A stretch of 64,000 nt of DNA from assembly GCF_042677045.1 (NCBI RefSeq), contig NZ_JBHTIH010000006.1, positions 1-64,000 of the forward strand, written 5' to 3'. The notes under the pieces are model-generated. The model saw only the letters and a program-made list of their open reading frames with translations, was not told where the DNA came from and did not search any database. The DNA comes from Lysobacter_K koreensis. Lineage in GTDB: Bacteria; Pseudomonadota; Gammaproteobacteria; Xanthomonadales; Xanthomonadaceae. Shown here one piece after another: positions 25,961-37,171 of this stretch. Position numbers and translations under genes: made by a program. Every line of letters begins with the position of its first letter. Positions within the stretch are counted from its first letter, which is position 1.

Positions 25961-27244
25961 TCAGTCCTGGTGTTTGGCCGGGTCCGCGTGGATGCTGCCC
26001 ACGCGGCGCTTGAGCAGGTCGCGCAGCGGAATGCGCAGTTCGTCGATCGCGGCGGTGGCGGCGTGGCCGAGCGAATCCTCGCGGCACGGCAAGTGCGCCT
26101 CGGCGATCGGGATGCGCAGCTGGCAGGCCTCGTAGAGCTCGGCGAGAGTCAGGTCGTCGAGATCCCGCGACAGCAGCCACTCGCCGTCTTCGGCGCGCCG
26201 CACCAGGTTGATCTGGCACAACTGCGCAAGCATTTGCTGCACCAACTCGTCGGTAAGCATCGGCTCGAGCTGCTGGATCTGGTCGCTGTGCAAGCCGCTG
26301 CCCTGCTTACGCGCCTCGTTGAAGCGCGCGACCAGGCGCAGCAGGCCGTACATCTCGTAGCCATGCGGCAGGCGCATGTTCGCCGGCTGGTAGCGGAACG
26401 CGGAGATCGACGAGGCCAGCGACGCGCCCAGCAGCACCGCGACCCAGCCCAGGTAGATCCACAGCAGGAAGATCGGCACGAACGCGAGCGTGCCGTAGAT
26501 CTTCGCGTACGCGCCCGCCCCGAAGCTGCCCAGGTACAGGCCGATGGCCCACTTGATCGCCTCGAACAGGAATGTCGCCAGCACCGCGCCGGCGACGGCG
26601 TGCCGCCACTTGACCGTGCGGTGCGGCACCACCCGGTAGATGGTCGCGATCGCGAACAGCTCGATCATCATCGGCGCCAGCTGCAGCATGAAACGCTCGA
26701 GCAGGTTGCCGACCTGGGTCTCGAACACCGACAGCGCGAAGAAGCGCGCCGAGATCGCCATGCTCGCCACCGCCAGCAGCGCGCCCAGGGTGAGCACCGT
26801 CCAATAGACCAGGAACCGGCTGAACTTCGGCCGCGCCGACTTGACCCGCCAGATGCGGTTGAAGGTCGACTCGACGCTGGTCAGGGTAATCAGCAGCGAC
26901 ACCAGCAGGGCGACGATACCGGCGGTGGTCAGCTTGCCGGCGTTGGCGGAGAACTGCTTGAGGTAATCCTCGACCGAACGCGCCGCGGACGGCACGAAGT
27001 TGGAGAACACGTAGTCGCTGAGCTGGTCGCTCCACTGACTGAACACCGGGAAGCCGGCCAACACCCCGAACACCACCATCGACAGGGGCACCAGCGCGAA
27101 CACGGTGGTGAATGCCAGCGAGCCGGCGGCCTGGAACAGGTTGTCGTCGAGCGAGCGTTTGGCGAGGAAGCGGAAGAACGTGTCCGCGCGCGCGCGGTCG
27201 CGCAGGCGGTCGCTCCAGCGGTTCAATGAATCCAGCGGTTCCAT
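25961..27244 (-). CDS. YihY/UPF0761 family inner-membrane protein
   Basis: A 427-residue protein formerly called ribonuclease BN. About six membrane segments lie between residues 35 and 300: AGSLAFTTVFALVPLSMVVF, LTTAGIVALLVSLLITL, VYWTVLTLGALLAVASM, LAPMMIELFAIATIY, and YGTLAFVPIFLLWIYLGW with the following stretch. The C-terminal 120 residues form a cytosolic winged-helix-like region. The ATG is chosen at MEPLDSLNRW; the frame upstream runs into a repeat element. It ends 4 nt before the TlpA-like gene. Function is unproven. Confidence 0.92.
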   Translation of the reverse strand: MEPLDSLNRWSDRLRDRARADTFFRFLAKRSLDDNLFQAAGSLAFTTVFALVPLSMVVFGVLAGFPVFSQWSDQLSDYVFSNFVPSAARSVEDYLKQFSANAGKLTTAGIVALLVSLLITLTSVESTFNRIWRVKSARPKFSRFLVYWTVLTLGALLAVASMAISARFFALSVFETQVGNLLERFMLQLAPMMIELFAIATIYRVVPHRTVKWRHAVAGAVLATFLFEAIKWAIGLYLGSFGAGAYAKIYGTLAFVPIFLLWIYLGWVAVLLGASLASSISAFRYQPANMRLPHGYEMYGLLRLVARFNEARKQGSGLHSDQIQQLEPMLTDELVQQMLAQLCQINLVRRAEDGEWLLSRDLDDLTLAELYEACQLRIPIAEAHLPCREDSLGHAATAAIDELRIPLRDLLKRRVGSIHADPAKHQD

Positions 27245-27294
27245 CGCGCGAGGGTAACCGATGCGTGGTGTGCATCGCATTGGCCGTTCTTTTT

Positions 27295-27485
27295 CTCCTC
27301 CCCTTGCGCGAAGCGCAGGGGGAGGCTGGGAGGGGGTGCTCTTGCTTTTCTTTTTGCCAAGGCACTCGTTGCTTGTTGATACGAAATGGAGGCAACAGCA
27401 ACAGCACCCCTCCCCAACCCTCCCCTGCGCGTTGCGCAAGGGAGGGAGCAGAAGCCTCCGCTGTGCTTTGCGCTAGGGAGGGAGC
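27295..27485. repeat. Compound inverted-repeat element, copy 1
   Basis: The outer arms CTCCTCCCCTTGCGCGAAGC and GTTGCGCAAGGGAGGGAG are complementary and each contains a small palindrome. Inner arms GGGAGGGGGTGCTCTTGC and GCAACAGCACCCCTCCCC are also complementary, around a loop of about 50 nt. A second partial right arm (GCTTTGCGCTAGGGAGGGAGC) follows. The whole could fold into one long hairpin in RNA. It lies between yihY and wrbA and is related to the element at 28532-28789. Confidence 0.8.
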
Positions 27486-27523
27486 AAAAGCGTTAGGCTT
27501 GATCGGCTTTGATGGAGGAACGC

Positions 27524-28117
27524 ATGCCTGAGATCCTGGTGCTCTACTACAGCCGCGGCGGTTCGGTCGCGGGCTTGGCGCGGCAGGTCGCGCGTGGCAT
27601 CGGCGAAGTCGAGGGCATGGCGGCGCGCGTGCGCACGGTGCCACCGGTGGCCGCGGTCACCCAGACCGCCGCGCCGCCGGTGCCCGACGACGGCGCGCCC
27701 TACGTGCAGGCGCACGACCTGGTCGAATGCGCTGGCCTCGCGCTCGGCAGCCCGACCCGCTTCGGCAACATGGCCGCGCCGCTCAAGCACTGGCTCGACG
27801 GCCTGGGCAGCGAATGGGCTAGCGGCACCCTGGTCGGCAAGCCGGCGGCGGTGTTCACCTCCACCGCGAGCATGCACGGCGGCCAGGAGTCGACCCTGCT
27901 GACGATGATGGTGCCGCTGCTGCACCACGGCTGCGTGCTGCTCGGCATTCCCTATACCGAGCCGCGGTTGAGCACCACGCACAGCGGCGGCACGCCGTAC
28001 GGCGCCAGCCACGTCGCGGGCACCGGCGACGATCCGCAGCTCAGCGACGACGAGGCGCAGCTCGCGCGCGCGCTTGGCCGGCGGCTGGCGATGACCGCCG
28101 CGAAGCTGGGCGCATGA
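27524..28117 (+). CDS. wrbA: NAD(P)H:quinone oxidoreductase, WrbA-type flavoprotein
   Basis: A 197-residue flavodoxin-fold enzyme that reduces quinones with two electrons. The FMN phosphate-binding loop is VLYYSRGGSVAGLA near residues 6-19, LGSPTRFGNMAAPLKHWLD is near residues 82-100, and TSTASMHGGQESTLL near residues 116-130. The ATG is chosen because GGAGG lies five nt upstream. It overlaps the DUF2069-like gene by 4 nt, a common pairing in this group. Confidence 0.94.
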   Translation: MPEILVLYYSRGGSVAGLARQVARGIGEVEGMAARVRTVPPVAAVTQTAAPPVPDDGAPYVQAHDLVECAGLALGSPTRFGNMAAPLKHWLDGLGSEWASGTLVGKPAAVFTSTASMHGGQESTLLTMMVPLLHHGCVLLGIPYTEPRLSTTHSGGTPYGASHVAGTGDDPQLSDDEAQLARALGRRLAMTAAKLGA

Positions 28118-28500
28118 GCGCTTCCACGAATTCCGGCAACGGCGTGCCGCCGACCACCCGCGCCGCGCGCGTGCTGGTAGCGGCGCTGGCGCTGCTCGCG
28201 GTGTTGTTCGTGGTCTGGTTCGCGCCGACGCCGTCGCCGTGGGTCGCGCTGGTGGTGTTCGCGCTGCCGCCGGCGCTGCTCGCGCTCGGCCGCTGGCGCG
28301 GGCGCCGCACCGCCGGCTACTGGGCCTCGGTGTTCGCGCTGTTCTGGTTCAGCCACGGGGTGATGGTCGCCTACTCGCGCCCGGGCGAGCGCGGCTACGC
28401 GCTGGCCGAGGTCGCGCTGGCGCTGGTGATCATCTTCGCCGCCAGTGGCCCGGGCATGCGCGCGCGATTGGCGCAGAAGAAGGCCGCGCGCACGAAGTAG
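28114..28500 (+). CDS. DUF2069-type inner-membrane protein
   Basis: A 128-residue protein with membrane segments near residues 19-37 (VLVAALALLAVLFVVWFA), 44-60 (ALVVFALPPALLALGRW), 68-82 (YWASVFALFWFSHG) and 95-110. Length, topology and adjacency to wrbA fit the DUF2069 family, which has no known function. The ATGA overlap with wrbA indicates translational coupling. Confidence 0.8.
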   Translation: MSASTNSGNGVPPTTRAARVLVAALALLAVLFVVWFAPTPSPWVALVVFALPPALLALGRWRGRRTAGYWASVFALFWFSHGVMVAYSRPGERGYALAEVALALVIIFAASGPGMRARLAQKKAARTK

Positions 28501-28531
28501 TTGAGCGAATTTAGAGCGCGAGGACTGTTTT

Positions 28532-28789
28532 GCTCCTCCCCTTTCGCGCAGCGAAGGGGGATGAGGAGGCCCGCTTGCAAGCCACTGGCTTGCGGGCTGA
28601 CGAATGACCGCAGGCTTTGCCTGCGGGCCGGACGGTTGGGAGGGGGTGCTTTGGGTTTTCCGCGCGGTGCGAAAAGCACCCCTCCCCTAACCGTCCGGCC
28701 GACGGGCATAGCCCGTCGGCGCTTATCGGGGCGCGAGCCAATGGCTCGCAAGCGCCCCGCTTCGCCCCCTGCTTCGCAAGGGAGGGAGC
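28532..28789. repeat. Compound inverted-repeat element, copy 2, with inserted hairpins
   Basis: The outer arms GCTCCTCCCC and GGGAGGGAGC, and the centre GGACGGTTGGGAGGGGGTGC with GCACCCCTCCCCTAACCGTCC, are inverted repeats shared with copy 1. Small palindromes are inserted between them: GCAAGCCACTGGCTTGC, GCAGGCTTTGCCTGC, CGACGGGCATAGCCCGTCG and GCGAGCCAATGGCTCGC. The left pair and right pair occupy matching positions. The remaining sequence of the 28501-28842 gap holds no gene. Confidence 0.8.
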
Positions 28790-28804
28790 AAAGTTCGGGG
28801 GGCT

Positions 28805-28810
28805 TATAAT
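28805..28810 (+). promoter_or_regulatory. Candidate -10 box for the asparaginase-like gene
   Basis: A perfect TATAAT lies 33 nt upstream of the ATG. No convincing TTGACA is found at the right distance; the position for it falls in the right arm of the compound repeat (GGAGGGAGC), so the repeat could affect this promoter. Confidence 0.4.
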
Positions 28811-28842
28811 CGCAGCCTCTTCTTCGCACGCGATTGCCCACG

Positions 28843-29331
28843 ATGGACCAGCTCTGCATCGTCACAACCGGCGGCACGATCGACAAGATCTACTTCGACG
28901 ACAAGTCGGACTACCAGATCGGCGAGCCGCAGATCGGCGGCATCCTGCGCGAGCTCGGGGTGACGTTCCAGTTCACCGTGATCCCGATCATCCGCAAGGA
29001 CTCGCTGCACATCAGCGCCGAGGACCGCGAACTGCTGCGCGCCACGATCGCCGCGCAGCCGGCGCGGCACGTGCTGGTCACACACGGCACCGACACCATG
29101 GTCGAGACCGCCAGGGTGCTGGCCAGCCTGGCCGACAAGACCATCGTGCTTACCGGCGCGCTGAGCCCGGCGCGCTTCCGCGGCTCGGACGCGGAGTTCA
29201 ACATCGGCACCGCGGTCGGCGCGGTGCAGTGCCTGCCGCCGGGCGTGTACATCGCCATGAACGGCCGCATCTGGGACCCGGAGAAGGTGCGCAAAAACGT
29301 CGACGCGAACCGCTTCGAGGCGCTGGGTTGA
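28843..29331 (+). CDS. Short asparaginase-domain protein
   Basis: A 162-residue protein resembling only the N-terminal domain of L-asparaginase (full-length enzymes have about 330 residues). It has TTGGTIDKIYFD near residues 8-19 with the first catalytic Thr, and VLVTHGTDTMVETA near residues 76-89 with the Thr-Asp pair. The frame ends cleanly after NRFEALG, and no C-terminal domain follows before the terminator. Such stand-alone N-domains are known in proteobacteria but their activity is unclear. A TTG three codons upstream is an alternative start. Confidence 0.85.
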   Translation: MDQLCIVTTGGTIDKIYFDDKSDYQIGEPQIGGILRELGVTFQFTVIPIIRKDSLHISAEDRELLRATIAAQPARHVLVTHGTDTMVETARVLASLADKTIVLTGALSPARFRGSDAEFNIGTAVGAVQCLPPGVYIAMNGRIWDPEKVRKNVDANRFEALG

Positions 29332-29402
29332 GATACGCGGCGTTCCAGTAGCCACGTCTTCGCCATGCGACCTTGCCGCGGATTTTCCTCGCCTCCCCAA
29401 CG

Positions 29403-29432
29403 AAAAGCCCCGGCCGAAGCCGGGGCTTTTTT
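29403..29432. terminator. Bidirectional intrinsic terminator
   Basis: AAAAGCCCCGGCC-GAA-GCCGGGGCTTTTTT: a GC stem with A-tract before and T-tract after. It serves both converging genes, the asparaginase-like gene (plus) and the Lys-C-like protease gene (minus). Confidence 0.9.
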
Positions 29433-29454
29433 CTTGCGTGCTATCGCGACTCGA

Positions 29455-31521
29455 TCAGAAGGTGACGCTCCAGCTGTTGATGTAGCCGGTGTCGGCGTTG
29501 GCGTTGTCGTTCACCCGCAGTTTCCAGGTGCCGTTGAGCGCCTCGCTGGACAGGTTGCGGCTGTAGGTGGTGTTGATGTTGTCGGCGCTGCCGCCAGTGC
29601 GGTTGTGCAGGTTGTAGAGCGTGCCGTCGGGCGCGACCAGGTCGACCTTCAGGTCGCCCTTGTAGGTGTGCACGATGTTGACCGCGATGTTGACCGCGCT
29701 GGGCGCATTGCCGGTGCGGCCGGAGACCGTGATCGGGCTGTCGACGGTGGCGTTGTCGGCAATCGGGTAGTCGCTGGCGTTGGTGTACGTCTGCGGCCCG
29801 CCCCCGCCGCCCACCGTGACCGAGGAGGTCCTGGTGTTGGTGGCGCCGTCGTCGTCGGTGACCGTCAACGTGACCGTGTAGGTGCCGGCCGCGGCGTAGG
29901 TCCTGCTCGGGTTGGTCGCGGTCGACGTGCCGCCGTCACCGAAGTTCCAGCTGCGCGAGGCGATGGTGCCATCGGAGTCGGTGGAGCTGTCGGTGAAGGT
30001 CGCGGTGAGCCCGCTCACGCTCGAGCTGAAGTTCGCCACGGGCGGGGCGTTGCCACCGCCGCTCGAGTCGATGCCGTCGATGAACTGCGCACCGGTGCCG
30101 CCGGCATCCAGCCAGTTGCTCAGGCGCGTGGCGTTGCTGCCGCCGCCGGTCCACGACACCGACACCCGGCCGTAGTAGTCGCTGCGGCTCTGGCCGGTGG
30201 CGCTGCATGACGACGGCCCACCGTGCAGCTGGCCGATCACGCGCTTTTCCGGGCTGAACAACGGCGAGCCCGAGGAACCGCCTTCGGTGATGCCGCCGGT
30301 CGGCTGCCAGAACACCCAGATGTGGCTGCCATTGCCCGGCGACGCGGTGCCGCTGTAGCTGGTGGTGCGGGTGGCCGTGTCGGAATGGCTGATGCGCTTC
30401 TCGGCGACGCTGGGATGGTGAATGCCGGTGGCGCCGGCGAAGTCGCCGCTGCGACGGTCCCAACCGCTCCAGAACAGGTTGAACGCCGCCGGCGCGGCAT
30501 CGTCGAGCTCGGCCAGGGTGAAGTCCGACGCGCTGCTGGCGGCGCGGAAGAACGCACCGGTCAGGAACTGGTCGAGGGTGCCGTCGCCGTCCTGGCCGCT
30601 GGACGGGCTGCCCGGCGCGCGGCAGGTCGAGTTCTGGTAGTTCCAGTAGGTCACCAGCGAGGCGGCATTGCTCGCGGTGATGCCGCAGTGCGCGGCGGTG
30701 AGGAAGAACATCTTGCGGTCGTTGCCGGTGTTGTTGAGCAGGCTGCCGCTGCAGAACAGGCTGCCGCCGGTGGAGATCGCCGCCACCGAGCGGATCTGCG
30801 GGCGATGGGCGTCACCGGCCGGGCAGACCACGTCGATGTTGCAGCTGCCGGATGTGCCCTGCGGCTGGATCAGCTCCATCTGCCGGGCCATGCGGCTGAA
30901 GCCGCGGTAGTCGTGGCCGACCTTCGCCAAGCGCAGCCTCAGCTGCCCCGCCAGCGCGCGCGGCACCACCACTTCGATCACGGCCTCGTCGCCGGGCACG
31001 ATCGGCGTCCACAGCTGGCCGTGGGCCTCGTTGTCGGCCGCGGTGAAGCTGCGGACGAGACTCTGGTCGTCGCTCGGTGCGAGCGCCGCCGGGTACACCA
31101 GCAGGCGTCCGCCGGCCGGCATCGCGTACTGGCTGAAACCGAAGTTGAGCGACAACGCCCCGCGCGACCGCACGCGCAGGCGCCAGACCAGGTGGTTGGC
31201 GTCGAGGTCCTCCCACTGGCCCGCGTTCTGCGGGGTGAGGTCGACCGCGAGCGACTGCGCGAAGCGCGGGGCCAAGTCGCGAGCCTCGCGTTGCACGTCC
31301 TCGCTGCGCAGGCGTGCAACGTCGACGGCGGGCATGAGCCGCATCTCGACGTTGTCGAGGCGCCCGACGCGATGGTCGAAGGCCGCCGGGCGAGCGCCCG
31401 TTGCGGCGTGGGCCGTGCCGATCGACAACACGCCTATCGACAGCATGCCTACCGAAAGCATGCCCGCCAGCAACATGCCCGACAGGCCGAACCGCTTGGG
31501 GGAACCACTGGGTCGTTTCAT
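29455..31521 (-). CDS. Secreted Lys-C-like serine endopeptidase with PKD and P domains
   Basis: A 688-residue secreted S1-family protease resembling Achromobacter/Lysobacter lysyl endopeptidase. Residues 1-39 are a signal peptide (ends GTAHA), followed by a propeptide to about 219. The catalytic domain opens with GTSGSCNIDVVCPAGD; His is in FLTAAHCG (about 277), Asp in SASDFTLAELDD (about 333), Ser in GGSSGSPLF (about 415). A PKD domain spans about 494-569 and a P/Homo-B domain the last 112 residues, ending INSWSVTF. The start is chosen for GGAG upstream. Lysine specificity is inferred. First of six related proteases. Confidence 0.93.
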   Translation of the reverse strand: MKRPSGSPKRFGLSGMLLAGMLSVGMLSIGVLSIGTAHAATGARPAAFDHRVGRLDNVEMRLMPAVDVARLRSEDVQREARDLAPRFAQSLAVDLTPQNAGQWEDLDANHLVWRLRVRSRGALSLNFGFSQYAMPAGGRLLVYPAALAPSDDQSLVRSFTAADNEAHGQLWTPIVPGDEAVIEVVVPRALAGQLRLRLAKVGHDYRGFSRMARQMELIQPQGTSGSCNIDVVCPAGDAHRPQIRSVAAISTGGSLFCSGSLLNNTGNDRKMFFLTAAHCGITASNAASLVTYWNYQNSTCRAPGSPSSGQDGDGTLDQFLTGAFFRAASSASDFTLAELDDAAPAAFNLFWSGWDRRSGDFAGATGIHHPSVAEKRISHSDTATRTTSYSGTASPGNGSHIWVFWQPTGGITEGGSSGSPLFSPEKRVIGQLHGGPSSCSATGQSRSDYYGRVSVSWTGGGSNATRLSNWLDAGGTGAQFIDGIDSSGGGNAPPVANFSSSVSGLTATFTDSSTDSDGTIASRSWNFGDGGTSTATNPSRTYAAAGTYTVTLTVTDDDGATNTRTSSVTVGGGGGPQTYTNASDYPIADNATVDSPITVSGRTGNAPSAVNIAVNIVHTYKGDLKVDLVAPDGTLYNLHNRTGGSADNINTTYSRNLSSEALNGTWKLRVNDNANADTGYINSWSVTF

Positions 31522-31748
31522 TGAACTCGCTCCATGTACGGAATTGAGGGTCGCGGTACGCGTATCCATTCCCGGCAATCAAGGTTCCATGGATGGCCGT
31601 CGCCGATGCGGGCTTGCGGCAAACCATCCCAACTCAATCCAATCCCCTGTGGATCACGAAGCCGGCTGGCGATCCAAACCATCACCCCGGCAAGCCGAGG
31701 CTGGGACGCGGCGGGCGGCAGGCACCCGCCGCGTGTCGAGCGTGTGGA

Positions 31749-33962
31749 TCAGAACGTGATGCTCCACGAATCGATCCTGCCGACGTCGCCGCTGGCGTTG
31801 TCGTTGACCCGCAGCTTCCAGGTGCCGTTCAACGCCTCGCTCGACAGGTTCTTGGTGAACGTGCCGGTGACGTTGTCGGCGCTGCCGCCGGTGCGGTTGT
31901 GAAGGTTGTAGAGCGAGCCGTCCGGCGCCACCAGGTCGACCTTCAGGTCGCCCTTGTAGGTGTGCACGATGGCGACGGTGATCGACGCATTTGTCGGCGC
32001 GTTGCCGCTGCGGCCGGAGACCGTGATCGGGCTGTCGACCGTGACGTTGTCGCTGATCGTGACGTCGGCGGGGTTGCTGTAGGTGATGACGCCCGGTCCG
32101 GTGCTGTAGCTGCCGGTGATGCTCAGGCCCGAGAACGCGCTGTAGCCCTTCACCAGCACGTGGTAGGTGCCGGCCTGGACGGTGCCGATGGTGCAGGTCT
32201 CCGCGTTGCTGCTGCCTTCGGACTTGCAGTCGTTGAGCGTGGTGGTCGGCGCGCTGCCGTACTTGACGTACAGGTCGGCGTCGCCGCTGCCGCCGGCGGT
32301 GACGAACTTCAGGTTGCTGATCGCGGTGTCGGTCGGCACCGGCAGGGTGTAGCGCAGTTCCGCCCCCGCCGCGCCGGACTGGCCGGTCTTGGCCACGCCG
32401 TTGCTCAACACGCTGCCGCCGCCACTGCCGACCGTCACCGAGCTGGTCCGGGTGTTGCTGGCACCGCCGTTGTCGGTAACCGTCAGCGCCACCGAGTAGG
32501 TGCCCGCGGCGGCGTAGGTCTTGCTGGGGGTGGCCGCCGTCGATTGGGTGCCATCACCGAAGGTCCAGCTGCGCGACGCGATGCTGCCGTCCGCGTCGCT
32601 CGAGGTGTCGGTGAACGCCACCGTGAGGCCGTTGACGCTGCTGCTGAAGTTCGCCACCGGTGGCGTGTTGCCGGTGGTGCCGGCGGTCTTGGCCAGTTCG
32701 CCGAGGAAGGCCAGCGCGAACTTGCCGATGTTGGCGCTGGGGTTGGTGTTGTTGCCCATGTTCGCCAGGGTGTCACCGGTGCTGTGGATCTGGTTGAAGG
32801 TGGTGGCCTCGAACATGAAGCCGGCCGGATAGCCGGCGCTGGTCCACGACGCGTGGTCGGAGCAGGCGTAGCCGCAGCTCGTGGTTCCGCGCACCAGGCC
32901 CAGCGGCGCCAGGTAGGTGTCGAATACGTTGCCCATGAACGCGTTGAGGCCGGTGTTGGTGTAATCGGTGGTGATGCGCATGTCGACCGACGAACCGGTG
33001 CGGTAGTTGGTCATGTCCAGCTGCAGCACGCCCACCACGTTCTTGCCGCTGTTCTTGAACGATTGCGCAATGGCATTCGAGCCACGCAGGCCGACTTCCT
33101 CGGCGGCGTAGGCCATGAACTTGACCGTGCGCTTGGGCTGCCAGCCGCTGGCGAGCGCGACCCGCAGCACTTCGGTCAGCGTGGCGATGCCCGAGGCATC
33201 GTCATCGGCACCCGGCGCACGCTGGGTGCTGCTGCCGCCGCCGCTGGAGTTGATCGAATCCAGGTGGCCGCCGAGCACCACGATCTCGTTGGGCAATTCG
33301 GCACCCTGGATGGTGAGGATCACCGACGGCTGGGTCGAACAGTTGCTGCAGGCGGTGAACAGCTCGCTGCTCACGTCGCTGCGGCCGGCGCCAAGGTTCT
33401 GCCAGGTGCTGCGGATCCATTCGGCGGCCTGCTGGCCGGTGGTGCTGGCGTAGTAGCGGTTCTGGTAGCCCTGCAGGTGGTCGATCGTGGTGAAGATGTT
33501 GCTGGCGCTGACCTGCGGCAGCCACGGGCTGACCGTCGCCTGGTTGTCGATGGTGTAGGCCAGCGTGGTGGTGGACGCCACCGCCTGCGCGGCGCGTTCG
33601 GAGCGGATGAACGCATCGGCCTGAGCGCGGCTGGCGAAGGCAAAGTAGCCGCCGCACTGCTTGCGGTCTTCGTGCACCCGATGGCTGATGTCGGTGAGCT
33701 GGTGGGCCAGTACTTGGGCCAGCACGAGTTCGCTGCCGACGCTGTCGCGGCGTCCGCTGGCATTGGTCGCAAAGCCCTGCAATGACGCCTGGTAGGTGTC
33801 GCGCGAGGTCACGATGTAGACGGGCGCGAACGGGTCGCGCTCGAGCTGCTGTGCGGTGGCGGCATCGATCGCGTGGTGGTGCTTGGCTTGCGATTGAGCC
33901 TGGGCGGCGCCCGCGAACAACGCCAGCGAGGCCAGCGCGAGGTGGAGGGGATGCAGTTTCAT
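31749..33962 (-). CDS. Secreted M28 aminopeptidase with PKD, PPC and P domains
   Basis: A 737-residue zinc aminopeptidase of the bacterial leucyl-aminopeptidase type. The signal peptide is residues 1-22 (AGAAQA). Metal ligands are visible in order: LGGHLDS (about 233), GADDDASG (about 252), AYAAEEVG (about 288, catalytic Glu), LQLDMTNY (about 316) and IHSTGDT (about 391). PKD (about 431-511), PPC (about 518-619) and P (about 626-737) domains follow, ending IDSWSITF. It probably trims peptides released by the neighbouring endopeptidases. It lies 227 nt upstream of the Lys-C-like gene, far enough for its own promoter. Confidence 0.93.
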   Translation of the reverse strand: MKLHPLHLALASLALFAGAAQAQSQAKHHHAIDAATAQQLERDPFAPVYIVTSRDTYQASLQGFATNASGRRDSVGSELVLAQVLAHQLTDISHRVHEDRKQCGGYFAFASRAQADAFIRSERAAQAVASTTTLAYTIDNQATVSPWLPQVSASNIFTTIDHLQGYQNRYYASTTGQQAAEWIRSTWQNLGAGRSDVSSELFTACSNCSTQPSVILTIQGAELPNEIVVLGGHLDSINSSGGGSSTQRAPGADDDASGIATLTEVLRVALASGWQPKRTVKFMAYAAEEVGLRGSNAIAQSFKNSGKNVVGVLQLDMTNYRTGSSVDMRITTDYTNTGLNAFMGNVFDTYLAPLGLVRGTTSCGYACSDHASWTSAGYPAGFMFEATTFNQIHSTGDTLANMGNNTNPSANIGKFALAFLGELAKTAGTTGNTPPVANFSSSVNGLTVAFTDTSSDADGSIASRSWTFGDGTQSTAATPSKTYAAAGTYSVALTVTDNGGASNTRTSSVTVGSGGGSVLSNGVAKTGQSGAAGAELRYTLPVPTDTAISNLKFVTAGGSGDADLYVKYGSAPTTTLNDCKSEGSSNAETCTIGTVQAGTYHVLVKGYSAFSGLSITGSYSTGPGVITYSNPADVTISDNVTVDSPITVSGRSGNAPTNASITVAIVHTYKGDLKVDLVAPDGSLYNLHNRTGGSADNVTGTFTKNLSSEALNGTWKLRVNDNASGDVGRIDSWSITF

Positions 33963-34110
33963 CGGTACTTTCCTTGTATGCGGGCACGCCCCGTCGACTC
34001 GGTCGTGGTCGCGCCAGGAGGAATTGCGGATCGATGCGGATCGACCCGAAAAAATCGGGCGAGGCCCTCCCTCGCCCGTAGCTCGCTTGCCTGGAGAGAA
34101 CAGCCAACCA

Positions 34111-34136
34111 GGCTCCGGCCCGCACGGGCCGGAGCC
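34111..34136 (-). terminator. Strong stem-loop after the M4 protease gene
   Basis: A 12-bp perfect stem, GGCTCCGGCCCG with CGGGCCGGAGCC, around a 2-nt loop, directly downstream of the M4 stop on the minus strand. No T-tract follows, so it may protect the message rather than terminate it. Confidence 0.5.
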
Positions 34137-34143
34137 GGATGGA

Positions 34144-36636
<2,493 letters not shown>

Positions 36637-37095
36637 TCTAGATACTCCCGAACAGATATGGAAAAGAGGCCGCGCTGGCGACCCGTTCACTACCGTTGGT
36701 GCATCCGCCCTGTCACTCGCGTCCTTGCGTTTCGTCTGCCGACGTAGCCGAGTGTCCCTTCGGATTGCCATGCGAGGCCTGCGGCGCTCGGTGGCCCGGG
36801 GAGTTGAAGGCGTGGTGACGCCCAGCGTCAACCGCCCAAGAGAATTTCTCGGGTGCGGATTACGCAAGGTCCTTGCCATCGCGGCAGCAACCCCCGCCAC
36901 TGCGTGCTTTCAGCGCATCGGCCAGCGACGCTCGGCGTGCCAGCGACACGTTGGACATGACGTGGCACGTCAGTAATTCCGCACCGCAGCAACGGTTAGC
37001 GCGGGCGCTCCAGCGTGCCACCGTTACTGTGTAACGCGCGCGCCGGTGCGGACGCGGTCGGGCGCCTGGCCCGTCGTCGCCAGGGTGACCGCCGC
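36637..37095. other. Intergenic region upstream of the M4 gene
   Basis: About 460 nt without a convincing gene on either strand. It contains the M4 ribosome-binding site and presumably its promoter. I see no clear -35/-10 pair, repeat or RNA gene. Confidence 0.5.
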
Positions 37096-37124
37096 AAAAA
37101 AAGAAAACCCGGCCGGAGCCGGGT
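37096..37124 (-). terminator. Intrinsic terminator of the M12-like protease gene
   Basis: On the minus strand ACCCGGCTCCGGCCGGGT is followed by TTTTCTTTTTTT, about 50 nt after the stop codon of the M12-like gene. Stem and T-tract are both clear. Confidence 0.9.
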
Positions 37125-37171
37125 CTTCTTCACGGCGGCTCGCGTGCCACCGTTTCGGCGTCACGCGTGGA

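Noticed and set aside
27485..27500. GTTAGGC just upstream of wrbA, a perfect integron core-site match
   Set aside because: wrbA and the DUF2069-like gene look like ordinary core genes, no attC palindrome is present, and a 7-nt degenerate motif is expected by chance; it shows that GTTRRRY alone is not evidence.
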